Positions 50,701 through 60,196 of a stretch of 64,000 nt of DNA are shown piece by piece. Numbering within the stretch: the first letter of the stretch is position 1; each line of letters opens with the position of its first letter. This stretch comes from Strigops habroptila. Lineage: Eukaryota > Chordata > Aves > Psittaciformes > Psittacidae. Where the stretch lies: NCBI RefSeq assembly GCF_004027225.2, contig NC_044302.2:37091449-37155448 (forward strand), read 5' to 3'. A program made the position numbers and the translations under genes. The notes beneath the pieces are model-generated. The model was not told the origin of the DNA. It made no database searches and saw nothing but the letters and a program-made list of their open reading frames with translations.

Positions 50701-52271
50701 GATCAGAACCCAAGCGTGAAGTCAGAAAGCTCTAAAGAAAATGGAGGAATTACGCCTCATTTGGAAAATTAAGTCACTGACTGATGTGTCTACTCCATAC
50801 AGGATAAAGGACACTGAGAAGACAGATGCCCAGTGTTCTCTGATAAGCAAGTTATTTCTGGCAACAGATTTCACTGTGATACATACTCAGGGAATACACC
50901 TGGTCAGAGATCAGGGATACAACAGTTGAGAAATAAAAAGCACCCACAGACCTCCTCAGAGTTTCCTTCTGGAGAAAGTGCTTGTTGTCCTTTCTCGTGG
51001 GGGCTGTTTAATCTTAAATCTTTGTGAATAAAAGTTCTCTGGGGAGGGGAATCATCCCAGGGTAGAAAAAAGTAACCTTTTTTTTTCTTTTGAGGAGAAA
51101 GCCCCAGATTTTTTAGTTCCTTATTTCACAGATGCTTAATTTCTCAAACAACATCCTTGGCACTGCCAAGTCCCATGTGAACTGTGAGCCCAGTATAGAA
51201 CTGGACAGCTGCTTGATTCCAGCCAGATTTTCATGTAATGGTGATACCATGGCATACAAGCACCTAAACAACTTGAGACTTGAGAAAGCCAAAGACCAAT
51301 GCAGAAGATGCAGCCTTTAACACTTGGCATCCCCAAGTATCAACAGAAGGAAGGAAGGTCAGTGTCCTTGGGGGACTGCAGGGAATACCCCCAACCATGG
51401 AATGGGAAGCCCTCTGACTTCCTTGTTTTCCATCTGCTAGCCTAAGCAGCCTTTGCCAGCTATCAAGGCTTCCTCTTCCTCCTGAAAAATATTAGTATTT
51501 TTGATCTCTTCACCTGCTCAGTTTATACAGTACCTCGGATGCTAAAAAGCAAAAGGCTGGGTATTGGTATGGCCACACTGGGCAAGGAGCAGAGTGGGGA
51601 ACCGTGCCAAGGCAGGCAAGCACCCACTGCCTTGCTGGAGCAGCCTGTCCTGTCTCTGCGACACGAGTCAGGCTGAGCTCCCATTTTACTGCATCTTGCC
51701 CGTACGAAAGTTTGTGAACTCTTGACAAAGTTCTGGGCTTTCCTGGCACCCAAAGGAAAGTATCACAGCTTCCCACTGGAGCCACGCACGTAAGTGATAA
51801 AGTGCAACTGCTGCGTTTCTGTGCCACGGCAGAGAAGATTTCCAGGATGTCGCATGGAATTGCTCGAACTAGTACTTGTTAGCCTAGCTCCTATGACTTC
51901 GGAGTTTAACACTGTGCCCGGGGCCGCCTCCCGAAGAGCGCGTAACTCGGCTGAGGGGAGATGTCGGTGCTCAGCTTCAGCCTGGACGCGGAGACAACTC
52001 GGCAACTCTTCCCTACGAACTCCAAAAAACACAGCGGCCGCCCAGCGCCGCGAAGCCCGCCCCGCGCCGCCGAGCCCCGCGCCCGCCTCGGATCTCTCCG
52101 CGGCCGCTCCCCTCTCTTCGGCAGTCAGCCCGGGTAGGAGCCGCACGGCCGCTGGGTCCCCGGCCCTGGCAGTACTCACAGCCGCAAGGCGCCCCTGTTC
52201 TCCCGCCTGCCGGAGGTCCGCACCGCCTTCGGCTCCTCCGCATCGCACCGCTGTTCGGTCATGAGCACCAT
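20740..52271 (-). CDS. GRAMD2B: GRAMD2B (GRAMD3), GRAM domain-containing protein 2B, 14 coding exons
   Basis: Whole gene on the minus strand. Coding exons are 52180-52271, 36857-36979, 34723-34810, 34332-34398, 33279-33382, 30897-30992, 29722-29793, 29531-29611, 28727-28838, 26932-27054, 26651-26738, 26134-26235, 24477-24570 and 20740-20781. They total 1284 nt (427 aa plus stop), every intron is GT-AG and every phase is consistent. Order of parts: charged N-terminus (1-101), GRAM domain (about 107-210), linker with an acidic and serine-rich patch (242-275), conserved FHKVKSQK motif (328-335), transmembrane helix (341-360), short tail with DELTAN motif. GRAMD2A and GRAMD2B are ER membrane proteins reported at ER-plasma membrane contact sites; the GRAM domain binds phosphoinositides. 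That role is family knowledge. Identification rests on recall of the human protein, which the exons follow in order. Confidence 0.96.
20782..24476 (-). other. GRAMD2B intron 13
   Basis: 3.7 kb intron containing the LTR at 23047-23811 in the opposite orientation to the gene, and an A-rich tract at 24068-24100. Confidence 0.85.
23047..23811 (+). mobile_element. ERV LTR in GRAMD2B intron 13, antisense to the gene
   Basis: Resembles a common avian LTR: a start like TGCACGGGGTTCAG, repeated GGAG/CTGCAG-type units with GAGCAGCAGAG (23451-23461), ATTAAA at 23639-23644, TTTTCCCCAAGT, and an end CCACCAAACA. About 765 bp. No clean target duplication is visible at these ends, so the borders are approximate. 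The 261-codon minus-strand open frame over it is an accident of the repeat. Confidence 0.75.
24477..24570 (-). CDS. GRAMD2B: GRAMD2B coding exon 13
   Basis: Acceptor GACAG, donor AAG|GTAACT, 94 nt. Encodes residues 384-414. [12 protein letters not shown] matches the human QELTANIVKLEK, which fixes frame and strand. Phase 0 at the 3' end. Confidence 0.95.
26134..26235 (-). CDS. GRAMD2B: GRAMD2B coding exon 12, membrane anchor and coiled segment
   Basis: Acceptor TTACAG, donor GA|GTAAGA, 102 nt. Completes the hydrophobic helix ([10 protein letters not shown]), then [14 protein letters not shown] and a polar stretch. Human has MRYRINTLEEQL at this place. Positive residues directly after the helix fit a tail-anchor-like arrangement. 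Confidence 0.96.
26651..26738 (-). CDS. GRAMD2B: GRAMD2B coding exon 11, start of membrane anchor
   Basis: Acceptor TGCAG, donor CT|GTAAGT, 88 nt. Encodes residues 321-348. FHKVKSQKL is the conserved juxtamembrane motif, and HVLVFYAV begins the transmembrane helix, which continues in exon 12. Confidence 0.96.
26932..27054 (-). CDS. GRAMD2B: GRAMD2B coding exon 10, variable linker
   Basis: Acceptor GACAG, donor G|GTAAGG, 123 nt. Encodes residues 279-319 with one base left. Weakly conserved; [14 protein letters not shown] corresponds to the human SQTVLNVSKGEAK, which fixes the frame. Polar and basic, no domain. Confidence 0.93.
28727..28838 (-). CDS. GRAMD2B: GRAMD2B coding exon 9, acidic and serine-rich linker
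   Basis: Acceptor ATCAG, donor CAAG|GTGAGT, 112 nt. Encodes residues 242-278: an acidic stretch [11 protein letters not shown], then QRRQEME and the serine run [10 protein letters not shown]. Near identical to the human segment. The proline-directed TP site is a plausible phosphorylation site (inference). Confidence 0.97.
29531..29611 (-). CDS. GRAMD2B: GRAMD2B coding exon 8, linker
   Basis: Acceptor TTTCAG, donor TTG|GTAAAT, 81 nt, phase 0. Encodes residues 215-241. The text [14 protein letters not shown] matches the human linker after the GRAM domain. The intron between exons 7 and 8 is only 110 nt. Confidence 0.96.
29722..29793 (-). CDS. GRAMD2B: GRAMD2B coding exon 7, end of GRAM domain
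   Basis: Acceptor TTTCAG, donor GAG|GTAGGT, 72 nt, phase 0. Encodes residues 191-214, with [17 protein letters not shown] and HLE, the closing strand and helix of the GRAM fold. Confidence 0.97.
30089..30230. repeat. A/C-rich low-complexity tract
   Basis: An 18-base A-run within a long AAAC/AACC-like stretch. In the GRAMD2B transcript it is U/G-rich. Similar tracts lie at 24068-24100, 48661-48745 and 49606-49690. Confidence 0.85.
30897..30992 (-). CDS. GRAMD2B: GRAMD2B coding exon 6, GRAM domain
   Basis: Acceptor TTTTAG, donor AGG|GTAAGT, 96 nt, phase 0 at both ends. Encodes residues 159-190: a strand starting ISIPVLSV, then [13 protein letters not shown] and IIATVTDR. Follows the human order exactly. 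Confidence 0.97.
30993..34331 (-). other. GRAMD2B introns 4 and 5
   Basis: Introns 33383-34331 and 30993-33278, separated by exon 5. AT-rich, with no repeat I can name. Nothing else recognised. Confidence 0.8.
33279..33382 (-). CDS. GRAMD2B: GRAMD2B coding exon 5, GRAM domain core
   Basis: Acceptor TTTCAG, donor AAG|GTTAGT, 104 nt. Encodes residues 125-158, with the diagnostic GRAM strands [24 protein letters not shown] and VFGKDTK. This is the best conserved part of the gene and anchors the identification. Confidence 0.98.
34332..34398 (-). CDS. GRAMD2B: GRAMD2B coding exon 4, start of GRAM domain
   Basis: Acceptor TTTTAG, donor A|GTAAGT, 67 nt. Encodes residues 102-123. The motif FHKLFLDVP with the following DEPLKQ opens the GRAM domain and is highly characteristic of GRAMD2 proteins. 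One base is left to join exon 5 as a serine codon. Confidence 0.97.
34723..34810 (-). CDS. GRAMD2B: GRAMD2B coding exon 3
   Basis: Acceptor CTTCAG, donor CAG|GTAGGG, 88 nt. Completes an arginine codon (AG+G) and encodes residues 73-101, including [10 protein letters not shown], which matches the human KTERKK region just before the GRAM domain. Ends in phase 0. Confidence 0.95.
34811..36856 (-). other. GRAMD2B intron 2
   Basis: 2.0 kb intron. Holds an A-rich tract at 36101-36143 and TA-rich sequence near 34959-35000. Open frames here are short and show no family resemblance. Confidence 0.85.
36857..36979 (-). CDS. GRAMD2B: GRAMD2B coding exon 2
   Basis: Acceptor ATGCAG, donor AG|GTAATG, 123 nt. 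Starts with one base completing the split codon 31, then encodes [12 protein letters not shown] and a stretch ending KKVDVA, with two bases left over. The basic, low-complexity content resembles the human segment after the N-terminus. The exon can accept either first exon, 52180-52271 or 60197-60321, since both leave two bases. Confidence 0.94.
41578..42783 (+). mobile_element. CR1 LINE with large internal deletion
   Basis: Plus-strand CR1 in GRAMD2B intron 1. It reads ORF2 text ([11 protein letters not shown]), then jumps at about 41848 to the reverse transcriptase core ([14 protein letters not shown] intact at about 41980) and continues to the tail CCATTCTATGA. About 0.6 kb of ORF2 is missing compared with the copy at 16952-19302. 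Confidence 0.9.
49462..49505 (-). mobile_element. CR1 LINE tail fragment
   Basis: Reversed CR1 tail catagaatcatagaatag with ttggaagggatc following. About 45 bp only. Confidence 0.75.
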
Positions 52272-52650
52272 CGGCACCACACAGCACGGCACAGCCCGCC
52301 GCCGCCGCACGGAACTCAACCGTCGGGCCGACCCGCGCAGCCCCGCCCCGAGGCGGGTCCCATCGCCGCCATGCTGGGCCGGCTGTAGGCAGAGCGCGGG
52401 TTCCTTGTCGGCACATGTGGGAAGTGGTCGCGGCCGCTCCAGACTGGCTGTGGCGGCGAAGAGTACAACGCGGTCCCGAGAGCCCGGGTTCAGCGTCGCC
52501 TATCTGTTACGTGCCTTAAATGACTTAGCCGGGACGTTGTCGTGTGAGACGGTGCTTCCCGCGGTCCCGAACAAAAGGCTACCTCGACGAGCGAGCGGGG
52601 CCCCGAGGTGAGGGCAGCCGGGCTGGCCAGCGAGCGGCGCACAGGGCTGC
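51905..52650 (-). promoter_or_regulatory. CpG island promoter of GRAMD2B
   Basis: An abrupt rise in GC and CpG content in an otherwise AT-rich window, centred on coding exon 1. GC boxes are visible (for example CCCCGCCCCG at 52341-52350). A YY1-like core, ATGGCGGC on the minus strand at 52365-52372, lies about 95 nt upstream of the start codon, where YY1 sites often mark transcription starts. No TATA box is apparent, as usual for housekeeping-type promoters. The exact transcription start cannot be read from the sequence. Confidence 0.85.
52180..52271 (-). CDS. GRAMD2B: GRAMD2B coding exon 1 (CpG-island form)
   Basis: Encodes residues 1-30 and two bases of codon 31, then donor CT|GTGAGT. Two in-frame ATGs lie 9 nt apart: 52271 (MVLMTEQ) and 52262 (MTEQ). 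The second matches the human start MTEL, while the first has a G at +4. Neither has a purine at -3. The charged text (AEEPKAV, GRRENR) lines up with the human N-terminus, and the 2-base overhang joins exon 2 in frame as CTT. If MTEQ is used the protein is 424 aa. Confidence 0.88.
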
Positions 52651-53370
52651 TTGCCTCGGCTCACCGAAACGGCTTTCCACGGGCCTTTGCTAAGTAGGCG
52701 GTATTCCAGACACCGATTCCAGCCTCCATACAGCTGTACTAACACGAACTTGTGTGGTGACTGTGGCACTTCCACCTGCAGCTGCCTCGGGTGGCGCTTT
52801 GTTTCCGGAGCAGCTCAGGCTGGTTTGTCTGCTCGGGAAATGACCTGGTGGTGCTCAAAAAGCAGCGAATGTAGCCTTCCCCTGACACTTGGGCTGTTGG
52901 GGAGGCTGCATGCCCTCAGGAAGGTTAAAGGCATCTCCTGCTGCAGACACAAACCATCAACATGTATGTGAGAAATGTCTTTGTTACCTGGTTGATGCCT
53001 GAGTCGGTGTTCAATTTGGTGAGCTATTTACAAAGTGAAGATGGAGCCTGTGGCTATAATAATACAATCTAAGGAAGACCAGTCTTGGGATAGACCTCAA
53101 ACTAACATATCTAGAAGAAGGTCTGTTTTCATGTTTTAATGTAGTATTATTAATTATAATGTGTATTAGAATTAACAATAGAATATATTAAGTTTTTTTC
53201 CTAACTGTCAGACTGTTCACTCAAAGTAAGATGAGAACATGTACAGGAGAGAGGCCTCCTGTTAGTGGACATCAGGGTAGGAGATAGATACTAATGTACA
53301 TTTCAGATTAAAAGACACATGAATCAATTCAGTCATCTTCCAGTGGTATTGTTCGGATTGCTTGATACTT

Positions 53371-53475
53371 AGAATCATACACTGGTTTGGGTTGGAAGGT
53401 GCCTTAAAGCTCACCCAGTTCCAACCCCCTGCCACGAGACCACGTTCTTCAAATCCCCATCCAAACTGGCCAGGG
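53371..53475 (-). mobile_element. CR1 LINE 3' fragment
   Basis: agaatcatacactggtttgg, then ttggaaggtgcc and ccaaccccctgcca, a CR1 3' UTR in minus orientation of about 105 bp. Confidence 0.85.
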
Positions 53476-55931
53476 AATACTTACACTGTATTTTGAAGGT
53501 GCAAGAACTAAATATTAGGTATTGTTGCAACATATTCAGAGAATGAGCAAAGAGAAAGAGGTGTTAATGGTGAACAGGCTCAGGACTGCCATAGCTGCTT
53601 GGGCACACAGATCCTGCAGAAAATGTGAGAGTGCTGCATGGTCTTGGCTAGACCATATGTGATATTAAGTAGCTCCAGTCCAAGAAAATTTAGACTCTGC
53701 CAAGCTGCATAGAAATGAAGACATTTAAAATACCTGTATTTCTGGGAGGCATAACTAATGTTTATGTATTACTTAAAGTAGAAATCAAGGCACATGTGGA
53801 AGAGAACCGAGACGTAATTTACAAGAAAGATGATTCAGACCTGTTAGGTCCTGCACCTGTGAAACTTTTGTTGCTGCCTCTGTGCAGCACCTGAGCAGGT
53901 TGGACACTGCGTTGCAGAGCCTCTCCCGCCCCTTATGCCAGACACAACCTCTGGCTACGTAGAGGCACCCCATTTATCCAAGGGATAACAGGATAGGCCT
54001 TGTTTCAGCTCTCTGGGCTGCAAGTAGAGCTGGAACTGAAAGACAGGGAAGGCAGGGTTGGCATCCTGTGTCTGCTTGGACCCAGGACCCTTTGCTGGGG
54101 TGCAGCAGCCTCTGTGAGGCCTTGGGTTCCCTGACAATTGTTCTCATATCAATATGCACTATCAAGGCATGCACAATGTGTTTGGAAACAGTAGGTAAAG
54201 TCACTGCCTACCCTTCATCTCATTTTTGGAGGCCTTCCGTTACACTAGATAGCTGTTGGTTGCCATTTTAGTGCCAATTTTGGGGCCAAACTCTTCTGCA
54301 GTCGTTCTGCCCACTCCAGCAGAATAATTCTGGGTTACAGTAGGCAAAAATCTGACTTTTTGATATTTGAGCAAATATATCAACTGTCTTTTGAGTGCTT
54401 ATATTCTCAGCCTCTGGAAGGTTTAGCTGCAGGAAATAACTGTTGTCACTGAGTGTTTTTTTCACTCATCTCCAGAGGTTCCTGTCTCTGCCACAGTGGT
54501 GCAGGAACTGGAGAGGAGCTAGTTGGTCCCTAGAACTCAGTCTCTGTTTTAGTTTTATCTGGCTCCATTCCCAAAGTGTACAAAGCGCTCTGTTTAATTA
54601 GTCAAGGCATTTAGTGTACAAAACCCCCTATATTCAAATAAATTGATACCTGCAGCACAGTAAAAATCTATCCTTACGAAATACTTGGTTCCACATCATC
54701 ATATCTTAACTCTGTGAGAGACTTGGTTCTGGCAAATTGTCAATACATGCCTCCTTAGTGCATTTTGTTATTATCTGTTAATGACAGTGGAAGTAGTAAG
54801 TAATGTCTGTAGCTTGTTTTTTTTTTTTTTGGAGCATTTGTAAAAGAAACTCTTCGGCCAACCTTTGTCAAACTGTGCATGGTGCAGCAACTCCAGGGCG
54901 AGAGGACACACTCCTGCGTGATAAAAGTCCTGAATGCCAGGATTCTCAGTAATATGTGGTGGGGAGTGCCTTATATTAAAAAATCAAATGTGCAGGTGCT
55001 CATCTGGGTGGCATATATTTGAAAACTTTATGCTTTTATTTTGATATCCTGTGGCAAGTCTTACGCAAAAAAAGCACAAAGGACCTTTTAGTGTACAGTT
55101 ATGATTGCTCATGTATACAGATACGTTATATGAAGCAAGTATGCGAAGACCAAGCAATCACCAACAGAGACACACTGTTGTGTGAAAATCTGGACTGTGT
55201 TTTTCTCTAATTGGTGAACTGCAGATTGGAGAAAGAGAAATTAGTGTACTATAAAATTACTGATTACTGTTTAATGCCTGAAGTACTGGTGATGCCATGT
55301 AGGCAAAAATTGACATCTTCCTGTTCTGAAGAGACTACATTAAACCTCATAGAGTGTTGAGGGTTTTAATAATCAGGAGCTTCAACATTAACACAGCGAA
55401 GGATGAAAAACTAGAGAGGAAAGAACAGGAAAAAACTTTCGTTGTAAAAAAAGTTTTAAGATACATATGAAATCACCGAAAAGCAGAATGGAGAGAGACT
55501 CACCAAGTCATCAAGTTCAGTGAAAAACTGTCTCATGTTTTTCCCCATTTTCTTCTTCTCTTTAGCTTCATTAAAAGGTATAAATTGTGTTCTCTGGACT
55601 TCCTTTTGTCCTGTGAACTGTCACTAATAGCTTCAGATATTTTCTGAAGCCCCAAGCTGGGCACCAGAAGCCTTACAAAGGCTGAATAGAGGCCAGTTTC
55701 AAAGATATCTTCATCTGTTATCTATACACACTACCATTCTTTGTATTTCCTAGTAAAGTGTTTACATGTATCACAGCAGGGTGAGGCTGGCTCAAGTTTA
55801 ATTGTTGAACTGCTATGTCCTGGTGAAGCTTTTATAAAAGACCACTGAGATGTTCTCCAGCAGCTGATTGTTCGATTTGACTAAGTATGACCTTCTACAT
55901 ACCCTTTTTGAGTTTCACTCTTCTCCACCCT

Positions 55932-55946
55932 CCCCCCCCCCCCCCC
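55932..55946. repeat. Poly-C run
   Basis: Fifteen C in a row inside a pyrimidine-rich stretch, 70 bp left of a CR1 tail. Simple repeat. Confidence 0.95.
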
Positions 55947-56012
55947 GGCTGTTTATTCAATTTATCAGAATAATTATGAATCCTGTGTTTAATGACATCA
56001 GGAAATGAATCA

Positions 56013-56337
56013 GAGAATCATAGAATTATAGAATAGTTAGGGTTGGAAAGGACCTGAAGATCATCTAGTTCCAACCCCCTGCCATGGACAGGGAAGCCTC
56101 ACACTAGACCAAAGGTCACCCAAGGCTCTGTCCAACCTGGCCTTGAACACTGCCAGGGATGGAGCATTTACCACTTCTTTGGGCAACCTGTTGCAGTGCC
56201 TCACCACCCTCACAGTAAAGAACTTCTTCTTTATATCTAACCTGAACTTCTCCTGTTTAAGTTTGAACCCATTCCGCCTTGTCCTATTGCTACAGTCCCT
56301 GATGGAAAGTCCCTCTCTGGCATCCTTGTAGGCCCCC
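56013..56337 (-). mobile_element. CR1 LINE 3' fragment
   Basis: gagaatcatagaattatag at the tail, then a text almost identical to 3148-3465 for over 150 bp. 5'-truncated. Low divergence from the other copies of this subfamily. Confidence 0.92.
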
Positions 56338-57099
56338 TATGAATTTAATCCTATGAAGAGTAAAGGAGCTTTGTGAGACACTCTAGAAGGGTCGGTGTAA
56401 AAAGGAGAAGGACTGCTACTGATGCCTAGAGTTTCTTGGATAGAATGACTGCTAAAAAAGACAATCTAGCTGGAAGTAAACGGGGTCAGAGACTGTCTTA
56501 ATCAACAGTATTTATGTATCTTGGGATTTTATTTCAGTTCAGTCATCAAGGCTGTTCATAAAATATTTCTCAGCTTATATGGCAAGTATCAGCATGCCTG
56601 AACATGAGGAAACTTCCTTGGAAAGGAACAAAGCAGAAAATGAACACAGTGATTTCTGGAATTCTGTATACTTTGAGCACATTTCTCCTCAGTAGAGAAT
56701 TCTGTACTTTGCAGGTGCAAAAGGGACAAACTGATACAGCACACAGGTACTTTTGGATTATAGGTCATTGTATGTCTTTGGTTTTCTGTGTATGATTCTG
56801 CACTGGTAGGATTCTGTGAAAGCTACTCACTTGCCTTGGAAGCTATTAAGTGATGAAAGGCCCACTGAGTAAGTGCTCATAGTACCCTGTTGAAATATGA
56901 TAGGAAAGCAATCTTATGTTAGATACCATTGAAAAAGGATCTGTGATTGTATGAGATTGTATGATTTCCAAACTAACAAACATTTGGAAAGATGTTGAAA
57001 CAATGAATGATGTTGATTTCTAGAATATATGGAAGTTGGCCACAAGTCAGAGTGAAATGGCTTACAGCTTGGGAGGAGCAGACTAGGAAAGACAAAAAA

Positions 57100-57235
57100 T
57101 CTGCACTAAGAGTGGTGCAGCACTGGAAGAAGTTGCCCAGAGAGCTGTAGACTATATCTTTGGAGGTTATGAGACTCAGCTAGACAAAGCTGTACCTGGT
57201 CTGATCTGGTGTTGGTGATACTCCTGCATCAAGCA
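57100..57235 (+). mobile_element. Old CR1 LINE fragment
   Basis: Degenerate match to the end of CR1 ORF2: gtgcagcactggaagaagtt and gcccagagagctgtag, followed by a divergent 3' UTR. Older than the other copies judging by divergence. Confidence 0.6.
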
Positions 57236-58370
57236 GGAATGTTCAGAAACATCTGCAAGTCACTCAGCATACCCGAAGTATGCTCAAAATAAACGAAGGA
57301 AACCAAGATCCTAAATAGTCTGTAGAAAATGACTAGGGGCAGAATACGATGAGTGGTGCAATTTGTAAGGAGTGAAAAGCACTCCTTTTGGCCAGTGGTC
57401 CCTCTTCCTTGCCTGGATTAAGAGTTCAGTAATTTATTTGTTTTTGAAAGAGTAAGACTGCTTTATACAGACCTGTATCAAGATCTGAGCAGTTTGCTAG
57501 AAGTCAAAACATGCTGGGAACAGTGAAGTGAAAGAACACTCATCTCTCTCCAAATTGTTCATGGCAATTTTCTTGTATTCTGAAAAAAACCAACCTTGTG
57601 ATATGTAATATTTCAGTTCTGCAACCTATGAGATGGCACACAGCCAGTTGGTGCTTCTGAAGAACACAGGTCAGTGTCTCCTCTTAGTTCCTGAGTTAAA
57701 AAAACAGGCATGGTATATTTCCCTGGCAATATATTGCCCTGGATTCCTCAGGGATAGTATTGTTAGAATGCTGTGATGCCTAGATCTTGTCATTTATAAT
57801 GAAAGTACCAAATCCCATGGCAGTAAAATCCTTTTTTCATTTATAACAGTCATTTAATATATTGGCCAGCTAGGCAGGAAAAGGTAAATATAAATATTGC
57901 TTGTTCTACTCTGGTGGATGAACTTAGCTTGATTTGTCATCTTCTGCTTATAAATGTCCAAAGGAAATCCTGAGTGACATCCAAGTATGACATCTCTGTA
58001 TACAGACAAGAATTTCAGTCCAGGTGCATCAGTATGTTTAATACCTCAAACAGATTATGCGTGTCTAATGAATAATGTGTATGCATGTATGTAATTACTG
58101 AATCTGTGTGTCATAAAGTAATACACATGGATACCTCTTTGGACCATGCATGCATGCATTTATGCAAACATTCATGGTATATCTAAATATGGTGATAATT
58201 TTGTTAAGAGAAACCTTTAGTCATCTGGCAAACTCCGAAGAGCAGCAGTATAGTTGGTTAAATATGCAAGAAAGTGAAAGTTAGCACAGCTTATTTGGGG
58301 ATAAATTGAATCTTCCACAAGGAAAAAATAGAACCCAGACTTTCCAGGAACTTCGGAAAGGATTGTTCTT

Positions 58371-58440
58371 CCCCTTGGCAGGGGGGACAGAACTAGATGA
58401 TCTTTAAGGTCCCTTCTAATGCATTCTATCCTTCTGTGAT
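58371..58440 (+). mobile_element. CR1 LINE 3' end fragment
   Basis: cccttggcaggggggacag, then agatgatctttaaggtccc, with a worn tail (cattctatccttctgtgatc). About 70 bp. Confidence 0.8.
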
Positions 58441-58975
58441 CATGCATTCTTCTTATTAGATTGACTGGTATTTGCAGCCTGCTATTCCACCTTTGCTATT
58501 GATAGAGGTATAGTGTCACAGCAGGGTTTATGATGATATTATTCTTACTGAAACAGCAACTGAGTAAGCTGGATTTCTAGAAGGCCTGCCCTTGCCACTC
58601 GCTGCTTGGCAGGCAGGTTGTTTATTGAGAAATCTGAGGCAAAGTACTCTGTTCTTTGTAAGGGCTTATCACATTGCTATCAGAGCACATATGGTAGCTT
58701 TTTTTGTGTACTGATTATCTAGTGGTAAATAAAAAAGCAGGTAAATCTGTCTGTCCAGTGTTGGACAGAGAGAAGAGGGTAAACTTTCTATTGCTCTAAT
58801 TAGAAGTGGTTAAACATCACCTGCTTGTGTTGAACCCTCCACACACTGCTGTATGTACATGTGTTATGTGCCTAATTGGAGGATGAGATCAAGAGGGGCA
58901 TAAACCCCCACATGTGGATGTTTTTAAAGAAACTGGCTGGAAGGGATTTATTCTAGGAAAGAGCCTTTGAGAGCT

Positions 58976-59003
58976 TGTCCTGGGTTCAGCTTAAACCATG
59001 ACA
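58976..59003 (+). repeat. 28-bp LTR footprint
   Basis: TGTCCTGGGTTCAGC joined directly to TTAAACCATGACA. The left half matches the start of the LTR at 5090 and the right half the end of the LTR at 8281 (minus strand). The flanks gagct and gggct match at 4 of 5 bases, as a worn target duplication would. Confidence 0.5.
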
Positions 59004-60196
59004 GGGCTCTAATTAAAATTTAATATTTCTGATTCCTTATTCTCTGTTCAAACAGACATTATCTTGCTGACATTTGAGTTGGAAGAAAGGATGTTATGCA
59101 GATAAAATATTAAAAAGCCCTAATAACATTTCAAAAGAGAAAAAATTAGGCCAGCAGACTTATTTATACTTGTGACCCAATTAGTGATATGAGCCATCAC
59201 TCCATATAAAGAATTTGAGCACAGCTACAAAGAAATGTAATTCAGCTGCACAAAGACATGTAGAGGTGCTCCCTCCAAATCACTCTTCAGGGTGGCTGGG
59301 CACTGAGCAGATATTAAGGATAGTGCTTGGTAAAGAATTTTCAAGTTGCTTAAGAACTAGTGAATGTCTAAAGCTACTTTGAATAGCTTTTTAAAGCTAT
59401 TTTATTCATAATGAGTTGACATAAATTCTATAGATGTTTACTTGTCTCTCTCCTGCAGTAGATGGGGAAGGCTGAGTGGGAAATGCCAGTAACCCTCTGA
59501 CGCCACATTCCCTCATGTATCTGTGCTGTCTAAAATGTGCATGATTTATCCAGAACTCTTCATTACAATGAATCCCATCTCAATTGGAGTCCACAATCCA
59601 CAAGAGTTCACCCTTCCAAAGTAAGAAAACAGATTTCCCCTTAGAAATTGTTTGCGATTGTTCTATCAGCAAAGCCTTCAGCAGTATTCATTCATGTGAG
59701 CGTTCAACTTCCATGAATACTTCATGTTATTATGGTAGCTTTTGTCTTGAAACACAATTTAATAAGCATTATAAAATAAGCAATTCATATAGGCCAAAAC
59801 ACACATCAAAACATTTTGTTAAATTCTCTGTTGGAAGCTTACATTTGTTTTGTACAGAAATCCACTCAGATATCATAGACAGTATTGGATGACCTTGCCG
59901 AGGTCATTTTAATATTTGTGTATAGTGCTATACACACTCAAAGCCCTACCTCAGTGCAATAGGTAAGCAAAGAGAGAACAGCACTCTCCTGTCCTCCTTT
60001 ACAAATTTCTCCTTTACAGTAGTGCTCCCCTTCCCAGTGCAATCAGTAACATGAGTGAAATTACCAACTGCACTGCCATCTCATATTAAGCTTCCTCATC
60101 AGGGTATTATCACTGGTGTATTTGTCCACAGGCCATCTTGTGTTGTCCCCCCAGCATAAAGTACACACAGAATACTCAAAACACATCAGGATTTAC

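Larger units (their letters stand above)
36980..52179 (-). other. GRAMD2B intron 1
   Basis: 15.2 kb intron, AT-rich. It contains an internally deleted CR1 (41578-42783), a CR1 tail fragment (49462-49505) and A/C-rich tracts near 48661-48745 and 49606-49690. No further exon matching the family was recognised in it. Confidence 0.85.
52651..60196. other. Upstream flank of the main GRAMD2B promoter
   Basis: If the alternative first exon is real, this is its intron sequence together with the CpG island. It contains the CR1 pieces and LTR footprint listed separately. Otherwise AT-rich, with no recognised coding exon. Confidence 0.6.

Noticed and set aside
51763..52416. 217-codon minus-strand open frame across the CpG island
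   Set aside because: A long frame is expected by chance in GC-rich DNA. The real coding exon 1 uses another frame in this place and is supported by homology and splice phase.
51794..52611. Plus-strand open frames in the CpG island (51794-52264 and 52261-52611)
   Set aside because: Arginine- and proline-rich composition of GC-rich antisense DNA, no family resemblance and no splice support. A divergent promoter transcript is possible but not shown.
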